Assembly: GCA_030041545.1 (NCBI GenBank)
Contig: JASHNQ010000097.1
Coordinates: forward strand, 39,210 to 103,209
Origin: a candidate division FCPU426 bacterium
GTDB lineage: Bacteria; Oederibacteriota; Muellerivitia; Muellerivitales; Muellerivitaceae
Reading direction: 5' to 3'
Length of the DNA stretch: 64,000 bases
Position numbers and translations under genes: made by a program. Positions 25,173 through 33,099 of the stretch are shown here, one piece after another (the stretch's first letter is position 1; the number at the start of each line of letters is the position of its first letter). Below the pieces are notes generated by a model. That model was not told the DNA's origin. It did no database searches and saw nothing but the letters and a program-made list of their open reading frames with translations.

Positions 25173-25370
25173 TCTTTTTCTCCTCGAATCCCGAAACAGG
25201 AGAAAAAGGAAAACAACGGGAATGGAGAATTGATCGCATGGAAGTCTCCTCTGCCCCCTTCGGGCAAGACCGGACAAATGACTGAAAGCGTTATAAGGAA
25301 CGGTTCACAAGGGGATCGTTCCTAATCCCTTCCCGTCGAAGGTCCAGGTCAAAATCCCGGTCTTGCGGCC

Positions 25371-25545
25371 GGGCATCGGCAGGTCTTCGGACTTGCAGGC
25401 TTTTGAAGCTTCCTACTCGCCTAGCTTCCCAATCCTTGAGGATCAGTGCTTTTCTGGCTTTCGTTCCTGCTGACCGCTGCGGGGCAGTTCCGGATTCACA
25501 CCGGATTCCCTTTTAAGCGCTTGTTGCACCAAGCGCACCGATAAT
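25371..25545 (-). promoter_or_regulatory. Cobalamin riboswitch upstream of nrdAB
   Basis: Minus strand: AAGGGAATCCGGTGTGAATC near the 5' side, ACTGCCCCGCAGCGGT in the middle, and the B12 box AAGTCCGAAGACCTGCC at the 3' side. It is followed by a small hairpin CCCGG-8 nt-CCGGG and ATTTTG (25356-25373 and below), which may be the transcription-stop platform. Located 180 bp before nrdA, with no other gene on that strand in between. Confidence 0.95.
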
Positions 25546-25552
25546 TAACCTC

Positions 25553-25581
25553 TATATAATGTGGATTTAATTATTTGTCAA
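25553..25581 (-). promoter_or_regulatory. Promoter of nrdAB leader
   Basis: TTGACA (25581-25576), 17-bp spacer, TATATA (25558-25553) on the minus strand, directly before the riboswitch. Confidence 0.8.
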
Positions 25582-25629
25582 CGCTAAATGTTGTGGTTTG
25601 CCCGGAATGGTCGCGCCACTCCGAACGAC

Positions 25630-25735
25630 CTTCCGGCCCAGCCTACTGCTCGTGGACGGCGTTGAGATCCTGGCCCACCCCGTTTCATCCCCAAGAGTAT
25701 CCCTGGAACAGTCCAGTCGGTGCCTTTGCATAAAT
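25630..25735 (+). pseudogene. Degenerate 3' fragment of a cobalamin-binding protein gene
   Basis: Bases 25648-25677 are identical to 21651-21680 in the leaderless BtuF-like gene (30 bp). Similarity continues on both sides (CGGCC-AGCCT before; TTTCATCCC and CCCTGGA after). The conceptual peptide LLVDGVEILAHP matches the end of that protein. No start or upstream domain remains, so this is a remnant of a second copy. Confidence 0.75.
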
Positions 25736-25796
25736 CCGACTTTAACCTTTCTTCCCAATATATTGATTTTGTACATAATTATAGCAATATTATGCT

Positions 25797-25937
25797 ATGA
25801 AATATCACATCCACCTGCAACCCGACGCCGTCGCGGACCTGGATGGTTTCCGGAAGTACGACGCCGCCCAAATCCTGGATGGTATTACGAAGCATCTTCA
25901 ACATGAGCCGACCTTAGAAAGGGCTTTTTATCAATAA
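25797..25937 (+). pseudogene. Truncated RelE-type toxin
   Basis: Codes for 46 residues beginning MKYHIHLQPDAVADLDGFRK, then YDAAQILDGITKHLQHEPTL. This is the N-terminal half of a RelE/ParE-superfamily toxin; the family continues for another 35-45 residues with the arginine-rich catalytic strands, which are missing here after LERAFYQ. It precedes an intact Phd/YefM-type antitoxin. Likely an inactivated toxin left with its immunity gene; a short functional protein is possible but less likely. Confidence 0.7.
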
Positions 25938-25955
25938 ACCAAAAGGGGTTAGACC

Positions 25956-26201
25956 ATGAAAGTCGCTTCCCTCGCGGATGTTCGAAATAATTTTTCACAG
26001 TTTCTTACCCTCAGCCGGAAGGAACCCATCTTTGTCACCCGCAATGGACATATCGAGGCTGTCTTGGAACATATGACGGATGAGGAAATGGAGGATTATT
26101 TGTTGGAAAGGAGTCGCAAATTCCGGAAATCACTGGCTTCTTCCAAGAAAGACTCCGGGGGAATGTCCTTGGAAGCCTATCGAAAAAGTCGAAAGGTCTA
26201 A
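25956..26201 (+). CDS. Phd/YefM-type antitoxin
   Basis: 81 residues. MKVASLADVRNNFSQFLTLS with EPIFVTRNGHIEAVLEHM matches the Phd/YefM N-terminal fold that binds the operator DNA. The remaining helix (DYLLERSRKFRKSLASS) would bind a RelE-type toxin. The only toxin sequence nearby is the truncated fragment upstream. No toxin is seen downstream: the 247 bp to the next gene hold no feature I can support. Confidence 0.83.
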   Translation: MKVASLADVRNNFSQFLTLSRKEPIFVTRNGHIEAVLEHMTDEEMEDYLLERSRKFRKSLASSKKDSGGMSLEAYRKSRKV

Positions 26202-26448
26202 CCCGTACCGGAGCCGCCATCGCCTTCTTCATCCGCCCACATGTAAGGAAATTTATGAATCTTAATCCCCAAGTGACTGGTAACATCGGTTAAAAAGGTT
26301 GAGGGCGATTTTTGGATTATTCTGAATATAACGCCCAATCCACCCTTTGTTTTTGTTCTTCTACCATCTGAGGTTAAAAAGCTAAGTACCAAGTACGGCG
26401 ATCAATTTTGGCTCAAGGCGCAAGCCTACAATCAATCGAGATTTAAAG

Positions 26449-27075
26449 ATGCTTGGGATCGCATTGAAAACTAGCCTTTATACCGTCGGCCATTCCAGCC
26501 GCAGTTTCGAGGAATTTCTTTCGCTGCTCCGGGCCCACGGAATCAGCCGCATCGTGGACGTGCGAACCGTTCCCAAATCCCGCCGCGTGCCCTGGTTCAA
26601 CAAGGAAGAACTGGCCCCGGCCTTGAACAAAGCCAACATCCGTTACGCCCACCTGCCGGAACTGGGAGGATTGCGCCACTCCAAGAAGGATTCCATCAAC
26701 CTGGGCTGGAAAAATGCCAGCTTCCGGGGATTCGCGGATTATATGGCTACACCTGAGTTCGAGAAGGGTTTGGAAAAGCTGAATGAAATGCTGCCCAGCT
26801 TGAAGACCGCCGTCATGTGCGCCGAGGCCGTACCCTGGCGCTGCCACCGATCCCTGATCGCGGACGTGGAAACCGCACGAGGCGTTTCGGTAGTGCATCT
26901 CCTGTCGCCCACCTCCACCCGGCCCCACGAGATGACTCCCTTTGCCAAGGTGGACAAAAAATCCAACCCGCCTAAAATCACTTACCCAGCACCGTTGCAA
27001 GATTTCCAGCCGGGATTACCCGGAGTTCCGGAAAAACCCCTCAAGAAAAGCCATCGGAAAAAACCTGAAGCTTAA
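26449..27075 (+). CDS. DUF488 family protein
   Basis: 208 residues. YTVGHSSRSFEEFLSLLRAH, VDVRTVPKSRRVPWFN, YAHLPELGG and MCAEAVPWRCHRSLIAD are the DUF488 hallmarks; the conserved Cys and His cluster sits in the last block. The biochemical role is unknown. A lysine-rich tail follows the domain. It converges with cbiZ; the two stops overlap by 4 bp. Confidence 0.9.
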   Translation: MLGIALKTSLYTVGHSSRSFEEFLSLLRAHGISRIVDVRTVPKSRRVPWFNKEELAPALNKANIRYAHLPELGGLRHSKKDSINLGWKNASFRGFADYMATPEFEKGLEKLNEMLPSLKTAVMCAEAVPWRCHRSLIADVETARGVSVVHLLSPTSTRPHEMTPFAKVDKKSNPPKITYPAPLQDFQPGLPGVPEKPLKKSHRKKPEA

Positions 27076-27713
27076 CGACGGTTTTTTTGAATAACGCTCA
27101 ACACGGCCTTTCCCACCAGTTCTCCCAAAACCGTATGCTTGCCGGCGTAAACCTTGTGGGCACGCCCGATGGGAGAGGCGATGACGATCCCGTCGGTCCC
27201 CGTGCCCGTGGCCCAATCCCCGGAAACGCCGCATCTTATCTTGCGTTTCAACACCGCCAGCGTCCGGGCTTCCACGGCCACCTGGAGGACCTCCAAAAGG
27301 GTGGACAAGGCCAGGGGTTGGGAAACCCAGACTAGCAGGTTAATGGTGCCGATTTCTTGGGATTCATGGCGGGCCCGCTCTCCCACCCGGACCGCATTGG
27401 CGAAGCCCGCGGTCCCGGCGGCTAAAACCGTCCAACCCTTGCGGGTCAAGGCTGCCTTTTGAAACCGCCGGATGTCGGCACCGGTCATTTGCCCCACCAC
27501 ACCCCCCTCCAGCCCCAAGTCGCGGGCGACCTTCCTTAAAGTTCGATCCGGCGGACGGCTGGCTTCCGAAAGCTGGACCTGGTGGTTGATCCAACACCGG
27601 GCCGTCCCGAAGCCCGCGCCCAAGGGCGCCCAGCTTAAAACCCGGCAGGCCTTCGGGAAGCGCGCCACCAGGGTTCCACCCCGAACCGAAACCGAGGGTA
27701 CGGGGGGTTTCAT
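27072..27713 (-). CDS. cbiZ: Adenosylcobinamide amidohydrolase CbiZ
   Basis: 213 residues. Cleaves the amide that links the aminopropanol and nucleotide loop to the corrin ring, giving adenosylcobyric acid for remodelling. Conserved blocks: VLSWAPLGAGFGTARCWINH, VVGQMTGADIRRF, GTINLLVWVSQPL, SGDWATGTGTDGIVIASP and YAGKHTVLGELVGKAV. The start overlaps the cbiB stop by 4 bp, so it is translationally coupled to the rebuilding enzymes CbiB, CobD and CbiP. CbiZ is best known in archaea and some bacteria that salvage foreign cobamides. Confidence 0.92.
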   Translation of the reverse strand: MKPPVPSVSVRGGTLVARFPKACRVLSWAPLGAGFGTARCWINHQVQLSEASRPPDRTLRKVARDLGLEGGVVGQMTGADIRRFQKAALTRKGWTVLAAGTAGFANAVRVGERARHESQEIGTINLLVWVSQPLALSTLLEVLQVAVEARTLAVLKRKIRCGVSGDWATGTGTDGIVIASPIGRAHKVYAGKHTVLGELVGKAVLSVIQKNRR

Positions 27714-28651
27714 TTCCAAACCACCGAGGTTATTAGGAGAAAGATCCCCGTCATCAACGCACCCCCCCAAAGCAATCGGACCGCCTGGACGATGTCTGGA
27801 GGGCCACAAATCCGGCCTCCCGCGTTTAAGGTGGGCTGGCGGTAGGCCTTGCCGCCGTAGAAGTTGACTCCGCCCAACCGGACGCCTAAAGCGCCAGCGA
27901 AGGCCGCTTCGGCATGGGCGGCGTTGGGGCTGGCGTGTTTCAAGCGGTCCCGTGCAAAGGCGCGTCCAAGCCCCGCCGCCGAAAGGCCGCCGAGGAACGC
28001 CGCCGGCAGGAGGACAAGGAGGCACAGCCTCGCGGGCAGGAAATTCAACGCGTCATCCAGCCGGGCCGCGGCCCAGCCGAACTTCCGGTAAGGCGGCTCC
28101 GGGTGGCCGACCATCGAATCCCCGGTGCTGACCGCCTTGAAGAAAAAGGCGCCCGGCGCGCCCAAGGCCAGCCCCCAAAAGACCGGCGAAAGGAACCCAT
28201 CCACGAAACTTTCACCCACGGTCTCAACGACCGCCCGGGCGACTTCTGGGGCCGACAGTCCCTCCGTGTCCCGGCCAACAACCCGCGAAAGCTGCCGGCG
28301 GGCTTGGACTAATTTCTTCTTTTCTAAAAAACGGAAAACCCGAAGGGCTTCATCCGAGAGATCCCGCACCGAAACGCACCAATAGAGCAGGAAAGTTTCA
28401 ATAACAAGATGGGGAACGCCTGTTGGAACCCAATTCAATGGCAATGCCGACGCCAAGGCGGAAAGACCGCTGATGAAGAGCACCGTGAAAAGTCCCGACC
28501 CATAGGAATGCGCCTGTGGTTTCTTAAAAAAGCGGTCGAACCGGTGATAAAGGACGCCCATCCAACGTACGGGATGGGGAAGCCATTCGGGATCACCGAA
28601 CAAGGCGTCCAGCGCGAGGGCCAGGACCAGGGCCTGGGCATGGTCCCTCAA
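27710..28651 (-). CDS. cbiB: Adenosylcobinamide-phosphate synthase CbiB
   Basis: 313 residues with several membrane segments. Attaches the aminopropanol (phosphate) arm to cobyric acid. LALDALFGDPEWLPHPVRWM is the family's opening. STGDSMVGHPEPPYRKFGWA and AARLDDALNFLPARL, and SPNAAHAEAAFAGALGVRLGG in the second half, are its hallmarks. It sits between cobD and cbiZ in an overlapping run. Confidence 0.96.
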   Translation of the reverse strand: MRDHAQALVLALALDALFGDPEWLPHPVRWMGVLYHRFDRFFKKPQAHSYGSGLFTVLFISGLSALASALPLNWVPTGVPHLVIETFLLYWCVSVRDLSDEALRVFRFLEKKKLVQARRQLSRVVGRDTEGLSAPEVARAVVETVGESFVDGFLSPVFWGLALGAPGAFFFKAVSTGDSMVGHPEPPYRKFGWAAARLDDALNFLPARLCLLVLLPAAFLGGLSAAGLGRAFARDRLKHASPNAAHAEAAFAGALGVRLGGVNFYGGKAYRQPTLNAGGRICGPPDIVQAVRLLWGGALMTGIFLLITSVVWK

Positions 28652-29733
28652 CTTTCTTCCGCCCGGCGCAGGGCCGACAAAAGCCGGTCATTTTCGCCCG
28701 GCGAGCAAAGCCCGATACGGAAAAAAGGCTCGCCCAATCCCGAGTGTCGGTCCAGGCTGCGGATGAGAATCTTCGATTCCACCAAGAGCTTCCCCAAAAA
28801 AGCCGGCGAGGAAAAATCAGGCCCCAGGCCCTTCACCGTAAAAACGGGAAAGGTCGAGGGATAGGCGCGAAAACCCCGCAACTTACTCAACCCGGCCTGG
28901 ACCCGTTCTTTTTCCAGCCGGTTGCGGGCTCGGCTTTGGTCCAGCCAAGCCTGTTGCCCCAGCAGGAAAAGACCAGCGGATTGGGCCAAGGGTGAGAGCG
29001 TCCAAGGCATCTGGAATTCCCGGAAATGGCGGGCGACCTCGGGAGCGGCCACCATGAAACCCAGCCGCAGGCCGGGAACCGCGTAGGTCTTGGAAAAAGA
29101 CCGGAGCACCACCAAATTCCCCGGCCAAGGCCGAGGGATAAAAGGTTCCAGGGGTTCGGTGGCGATCTCCCGGCAGGTCTCATCCACCACAAAGAATGTT
29201 TTAGGATGGCCCTGGATCAGGTCCGATAAGAAAGCGCCGGGGAGGCACCCGCCGAGGGGGTTATTCGGCCTGGCAAGGACGACCCAATCGGCGCCCTTCT
29301 TGAGGCAATCCTCCCATTCCTCCGGTGGGATCACCCAACCCCCTTCCTCCCGGGCCAAAAGCCATTCGGGTTCCAGGCCCAACCGCCGCAGGGCCGGGGC
29401 GTAATCGCCGTAAGTGGGACCGGCAATGACCGGCTTTTTCGGACGGAGCATCAACGGAAGGAAATGAATGAACTCGGTCGAGCCCGCGCCCAGGGTCACT
29501 TGGGCGGGATCAACACCCATGTTTTCGGCCAACGGGGCCTTCAGGTCCCCGCCCGAGGAAGGGTGAAGGAATGCGGAAGGAACGGCGGCTTGAAGGGCCT
29601 CCACCAAGCCCGGCGGCGGGCCCGAGGGATTGAGCAGGTTGGAAAAATCAAGCAACTCCGGGGGGGAACAGCCCACCAGCTGGGCGGCCTTTTCCAGGTC
29701 ACCGCCGTGCTCAAAGGAAAAAGACGCGCTCAT
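28648..29733 (-). CDS. cobD: Threonine-phosphate decarboxylase CobD
   Basis: 361 residues, aminotransferase fold. Makes (R)-1-amino-2-propanol phosphate for CbiB. FEHGGDLEKAAQLVG and LLDFSNLLNPSGPP are typical N-terminal motifs (FSxxxNPxGPP). The PLP lysine is in RSFSKTYAVPGLRLGF. RPNNPLGG and FFVVDETCREI complete the PLP site. Starts and stops overlap with cbiP and cbiB by 4 bp. Confidence 0.94.
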   Translation of the reverse strand: MSASFSFEHGGDLEKAAQLVGCSPPELLDFSNLLNPSGPPPGLVEALQAAVPSAFLHPSSGGDLKAPLAENMGVDPAQVTLGAGSTEFIHFLPLMLRPKKPVIAGPTYGDYAPALRRLGLEPEWLLAREEGGWVIPPEEWEDCLKKGADWVVLARPNNPLGGCLPGAFLSDLIQGHPKTFFVVDETCREIATEPLEPFIPRPWPGNLVVLRSFSKTYAVPGLRLGFMVAAPEVARHFREFQMPWTLSPLAQSAGLFLLGQQAWLDQSRARNRLEKERVQAGLSKLRGFRAYPSTFPVFTVKGLGPDFSSPAFLGKLLVESKILIRSLDRHSGLGEPFFRIGLCSPGENDRLLSALRRAEES

Positions 29734-31223
29734 AATCCCGCCAAGGAATCCAGGAACTCGGTGTCCAGATGCCCGCGAATCATATCGGCCAAGCGGTCAT
29801 AGTCCTCTTCGTTGGATTGTTCCTGCGCGCAAAGGGACAAACCCTTCCTTTTGCCTAGGGCGTCCACTAAACCCTGGCGGATAGAAAAATTCTCGAAAAG
29901 ACCGTGCTGAAGCGTTCCGGCCACCGAACCCTGGGCCGCGCCTTCGGTCTCGGAAAGCGCTTGACCGTTACGGGAGAGGACCTTCAAAAGCGACAGGACG
30001 TCCCGGATCCTTTCGACCCGGCCCATGTGGATCTCATAGGTGCGCAGGGAACCCGGGCCTTGCAGGAATCCATGCCCCAGGGATTCACTCCCAACTTGGG
30101 CGGTAATCTTCTCTTTTTCAAACCGAGTCACCACTGGCAGGAGGCCCAAACCCGGAACCAATTTTTTTTCGGACTCCACGCCTTCGGGGTCCTCAATCCG
30201 CTCACCCAGCATTTGATAGCCACCGCAAACCCCCAAAATCGGCAGGCCCTTTTGGGACCTTTCGCGGAGCATGGCCTCGAACCCCCGTCCCCTCAGCCAT
30301 TCCAGGTCCGCCACCGTGGCCTTGGTGCCCGGCAGGATCACCAGGTCCGCCTCCCCTGCTTGAGCGGGACGGTCGATCCATTCCAGCTGGATGTTCTTTT
30401 CTTTTTTCAGGGGCTGGAACTCGTCGAAATTGGAAATGCGGGGGAACTTCAACACCGCCACGCGAAGCGGCGCGGGTGAAGGGGAAAACCGTTTCTCCTC
30501 CAGCACCACCGAATCCTCCTCGGCGAGGTTCAGGTCGAATAGATAGGGCAATACGCCGAGGACGGGCAGGCCCGAACGCTGCTCCAGGAAAGAAAGGCCG
30601 GACTTGAGGATCTCCAGGTTTCCGCGGAACTTGTTGATGACCAGGCCCTTGACCCGGGCGCGATCCGAGGACGGCAGGAGATCCAAGGTGCCCAAGAGGG
30701 ACGCGAAAACCCCGCCCCGGTCGATATCCCCCAAAAGCAACACCGAAGCGTCTGCTTCCCGGGCGGCGAACATGTTGGCCAGGTCCCTCTCCTGCAAATT
30801 GATCTCGGCGGGGCTGCCCGCCCCTTCCAATAGGACTAAGTCATACTGGGCCTTGAGGCGGTTCAAGGCGCCCGTAATCACGGGCCGAAACTGGTGGGAA
30901 TAATCGTAATAAGCGCTTCCTTCCATGGAAACTACTGCCTTGCCCAGGGCCACCACCTGGAGCCTCCGGTCGGATTCCACTTTAAGCAGGACCGGGTTCA
31001 TGTCCGCCGTCGGCTCGATACCGCAGGCCTCGGCCTGCATGGCCTGGGCCCGGCCGATTTCCAGACCCTCGGCCGTGACAAAAGCGTTATTGGACATGTT
31101 CTGGGACTTGAAGGGCGCGACCCGGAGCCCCCTTTGGCGAAAATAACGGCCAAGAGCCGCCACCAACAGGCTTTTACCTACGGAGGAGGCCGTTCCTTGG
31201 ATCATGAGGGTTTTAGCTGTCAT
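29730..31223 (-). CDS. cbiP: Cobyric acid synthase CbiP
   Basis: 497 residues from the internal ATG that gives MTAKTLMIQGTASSVGKSLL, the family start. Amidates carboxylates b, d, e and g. The N-terminal P-loop domain continues with FKSQNMSNNAFVTAEGLEIG and a GAGSPAEINL block. The glutaminase nucleophile is in PILGVCGGYQMLGE. First gene of the cbiP-cobD-cbiB-cbiZ run, whose members overlap throughout. A divergent ATPase gene lies directly upstream. Confidence 0.97.
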   Translation of the reverse strand: MTAKTLMIQGTASSVGKSLLVAALGRYFRQRGLRVAPFKSQNMSNNAFVTAEGLEIGRAQAMQAEACGIEPTADMNPVLLKVESDRRLQVVALGKAVVSMEGSAYYDYSHQFRPVITGALNRLKAQYDLVLLEGAGSPAEINLQERDLANMFAAREADASVLLLGDIDRGGVFASLLGTLDLLPSSDRARVKGLVINKFRGNLEILKSGLSFLEQRSGLPVLGVLPYLFDLNLAEEDSVVLEEKRFSPSPAPLRVAVLKFPRISNFDEFQPLKKEKNIQLEWIDRPAQAGEADLVILPGTKATVADLEWLRGRGFEAMLRERSQKGLPILGVCGGYQMLGERIEDPEGVESEKKLVPGLGLLPVVTRFEKEKITAQVGSESLGHGFLQGPGSLRTYEIHMGRVERIRDVLSLLKVLSRNGQALSETEGAAQGSVAGTLQHGLFENFSIRQGLVDALGKRKGLSLCAQEQSNEEDYDRLADMIRGHLDTEFLDSLAGL

Positions 31224-31260
31224 TGGACACCTTTTACCTGCTTCGACCAATTTATTTAAC

Positions 31261-31306
31261 ATCGTAAAATAGTCTTGACTATTTTACGATATATATAAAA
31301 ATAGTC
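31261..31306. promoter_or_regulatory. Perfect 30-bp palindrome in front of the ATPase gene
   Basis: ATCGTAAAATAGTC (31261-31274), a TT centre and GACTATTTTACGAT (31277-31290) are perfectly inverted. The half-site AAAATAGTC recurs at 31298-31306, just before the ATG. It sits between divergent cbiP and the ATPase gene and is probably an operator; the protein that binds it is unknown. Confidence 0.75.
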
Positions 31307-31311
31307 AAAAC

Positions 31312-32505
31312 ATGAAATACCGGCTTTATGATTCCATTTTTTCCAAACACCTGGCCGAAAACCGCCAGATGGTTTGGGTTTCCGGTCCCCGCCAAGTGGG
31401 CAAAACCACGAGCTGCCGCTCCCTCGGCGACGCTTACCACAACTGGGATAACTTGGACGACCGCCGCCTGCTCCTTTCCGGGCCCGGCTCCGTGGCGCAA
31501 AAGGACGGATTGGACCGCTTAGGAACCCGTCCGCCCGTGATCATCTTTGACGAAATCCACAAATACGGCAAGTGGAAGGGATTTCTGAAAGGTTTTTTCG
31601 ACACCTACGCCGATAAGGCCCGCATCATGGTAACCGGTAGTTCCAGGCTGGATGCCTACCGCCGGGGGGGAGACAGCCTGATGGGGCGTTACTTTCTCTA
31701 CCGGATGCATCCTTTCAGCGTGGGCGAGATTTTAAGGACCACCCCGCCCGCCCAACCCCTCGAGCCTCCCGCGCGTCCGCCGGAAGAGGAATTCGCAGCC
31801 CTCTGGGAGCACGGCGGCTTTCCCGAACCCTTCCTCAGGAGAGAACCAACCTTCAGCCAAAAATGGCAAAGACTTCGGCGCCAACAGCTCTTAAAGGAGG
31901 ACCTCCGGGACCTGACCCGTATCCAGGAAGTTTCCCACCTGGAAGTCCTGGCCGAGATACTGTCGGACCGGTCGGCGCAGCAGCTTTCCTATTCCAACCT
32001 CGCCCCATCGGTGGGCGTATCCGTGGATACCGTCCGGCGGTGGGTGGACGCGCTGGAATCCCTCCACCACGGTTTCCGCGTCCGGCCCTGGACCTCCCAG
32101 GTGGCCCGTTCCCTGCGCAAGGAACCCAAATGGTACCTCCGGGATTGGGCGGAAGTTTCCGACCCCGGGGCCCGCGCCGAGACCTTCGTGGCCTGCCACC
32201 TGCTGAAAGCCGTCGAGGGCTGGACGGACTTAGGACTAGGAAACTTCGAACTGCTGTACCTGCGCGACAAGGAAAAACGAGAGGCAGATTTTCTGGTCGT
32301 TAGAGACCTGAAACCTTGGTTTTTGGTGGAAGTGAAAAAATCCGACGACCGGTTGGATCCCGCCCTGGGGCACTTCCAGCGCCAGCTAAGGGCCGCCCAT
32401 GCCCTTCAGGTTGTCTTGGAGGCGGATTACGTGGAAGCGGATTGTTTCAGCCGCCCGGACCCCCTGGTCGTACCTGCCCGCACCTTTCTTTCCCAGCTTT
32501 TGTAA
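31312..32505 (+). CDS. AAA-type ATPase of the DUF4143 group
   Basis: 397 residues. Walker A is VSGPRQVGKTTSCR; Walker B is PVIIFDEIHKYGKWKGFLKG; MVTGSSRLDAYRRG is the sensor-like segment. The C-terminal half has a winged-helix-like stretch (YSNLAPSVGVSVDTVRRWVD) and ends with READFLVVRDLKPWFLVEVK, a PD-(D/E)xK-like nuclease core. Such proteins are widespread, mobile-looking accessory ATPases of unknown role. This one sits in reverse orientation inside the riboswitch-led B12 block. Confidence 0.87.
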   Translation: MKYRLYDSIFSKHLAENRQMVWVSGPRQVGKTTSCRSLGDAYHNWDNLDDRRLLLSGPGSVAQKDGLDRLGTRPPVIIFDEIHKYGKWKGFLKGFFDTYADKARIMVTGSSRLDAYRRGGDSLMGRYFLYRMHPFSVGEILRTTPPAQPLEPPARPPEEEFAALWEHGGFPEPFLRREPTFSQKWQRLRRQQLLKEDLRDLTRIQEVSHLEVLAEILSDRSAQQLSYSNLAPSVGVSVDTVRRWVDALESLHHGFRVRPWTSQVARSLRKEPKWYLRDWAEVSDPGARAETFVACHLLKAVEGWTDLGLGNFELLYLRDKEKREADFLVVRDLKPWFLVEVKKSDDRLDPALGHFQRQLRAAHALQVVLEADYVEADCFSRPDPLVVPARTFLSQLL

Positions 32506-32523
32506 ACCCGTCCTTTCTTCTCT

Positions 32524-33099
32524 TCAGAAATCCACACCGGGCTTGGCGGGGACACCTTGGTCGAAGGGGTGTTTCACCTTTCTCATCTCGGTCACCAGGT
32601 CCGCCATCTCGATGAGTTCCGGGGGCGCGTCCCGGCCCGTGACCACGACCGTCAGGTCCTTGGGGCGGTTCTTCAGGGTGGAAAGGATGTCGGGGAGCGG
32701 CAGGAAGTGGTGATGCACGGTATAGGTCAGTTCATCCAAGGCAATCAGGAAATATTCGCCGGAGGCAATGAAGCCCTTGGCCTTTTCCCAGGCCGCCTCG
32801 GCCGCTCGCTTGTCGATACTGAGGTCCTGGCTTTCCCAGGTGAAACCCTCACCCATGGTGGAAAAGTTTAAGGGAGGCTGCCCTTCGACGTGGCTTAGGG
32901 CAAGGGTAGCCGCGAACTTGCGGTCTCCGGTGATCCACTTGCCCTTGATGAATTGGATCACGGCCACCTTCTTGTTCCATCCCAGGGCGCGGTACACCAT
33001 GCCCAAGGCCGCGGTGGTTTTACCCTTGCCCTCGCCGGTGTAAACAATCAACAATCCCTTTTCCTTGATTTCCTTTGCTGTCATCGAGGATTCGGTCAT
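32524..33099 (-). CDS. btuR: Cob(I)alamin adenosyltransferase (BtuR/CobA type)
   Basis: 191 residues. Forms the Co-C bond of adenosylcobalamin. LLIVYTGEGKGKTTAALGMV is the family P-loop. VAVIQFIKGKW, LIALDELTYTVHHHFLPL and LTVVVTGRDAPPELIEMADL follow, and it ends VKHPFDQGVPAKPGVDF, as usual. Overlaps bluB by 4 bp and converges with the ATPase gene (18 bp apart). Confidence 0.96.
   Translation of the reverse strand: MTESSMTAKEIKEKGLLIVYTGEGKGKTTAALGMVYRALGWNKKVAVIQFIKGKWITGDRKFAATLALSHVEGQPPLNFSTMGEGFTWESQDLSIDKRAAEAAWEKAKGFIASGEYFLIALDELTYTVHHHFLPLPDILSTLKNRPKDLTVVVTGRDAPPELIEMADLVTEMRKVKHPFDQGVPAKPGVDF

Noticed and set aside
26202..26448. Toxin gene downstream of the Phd-type antitoxin
   Set aside because: All six frames are short and broken; no toxin motif is readable.
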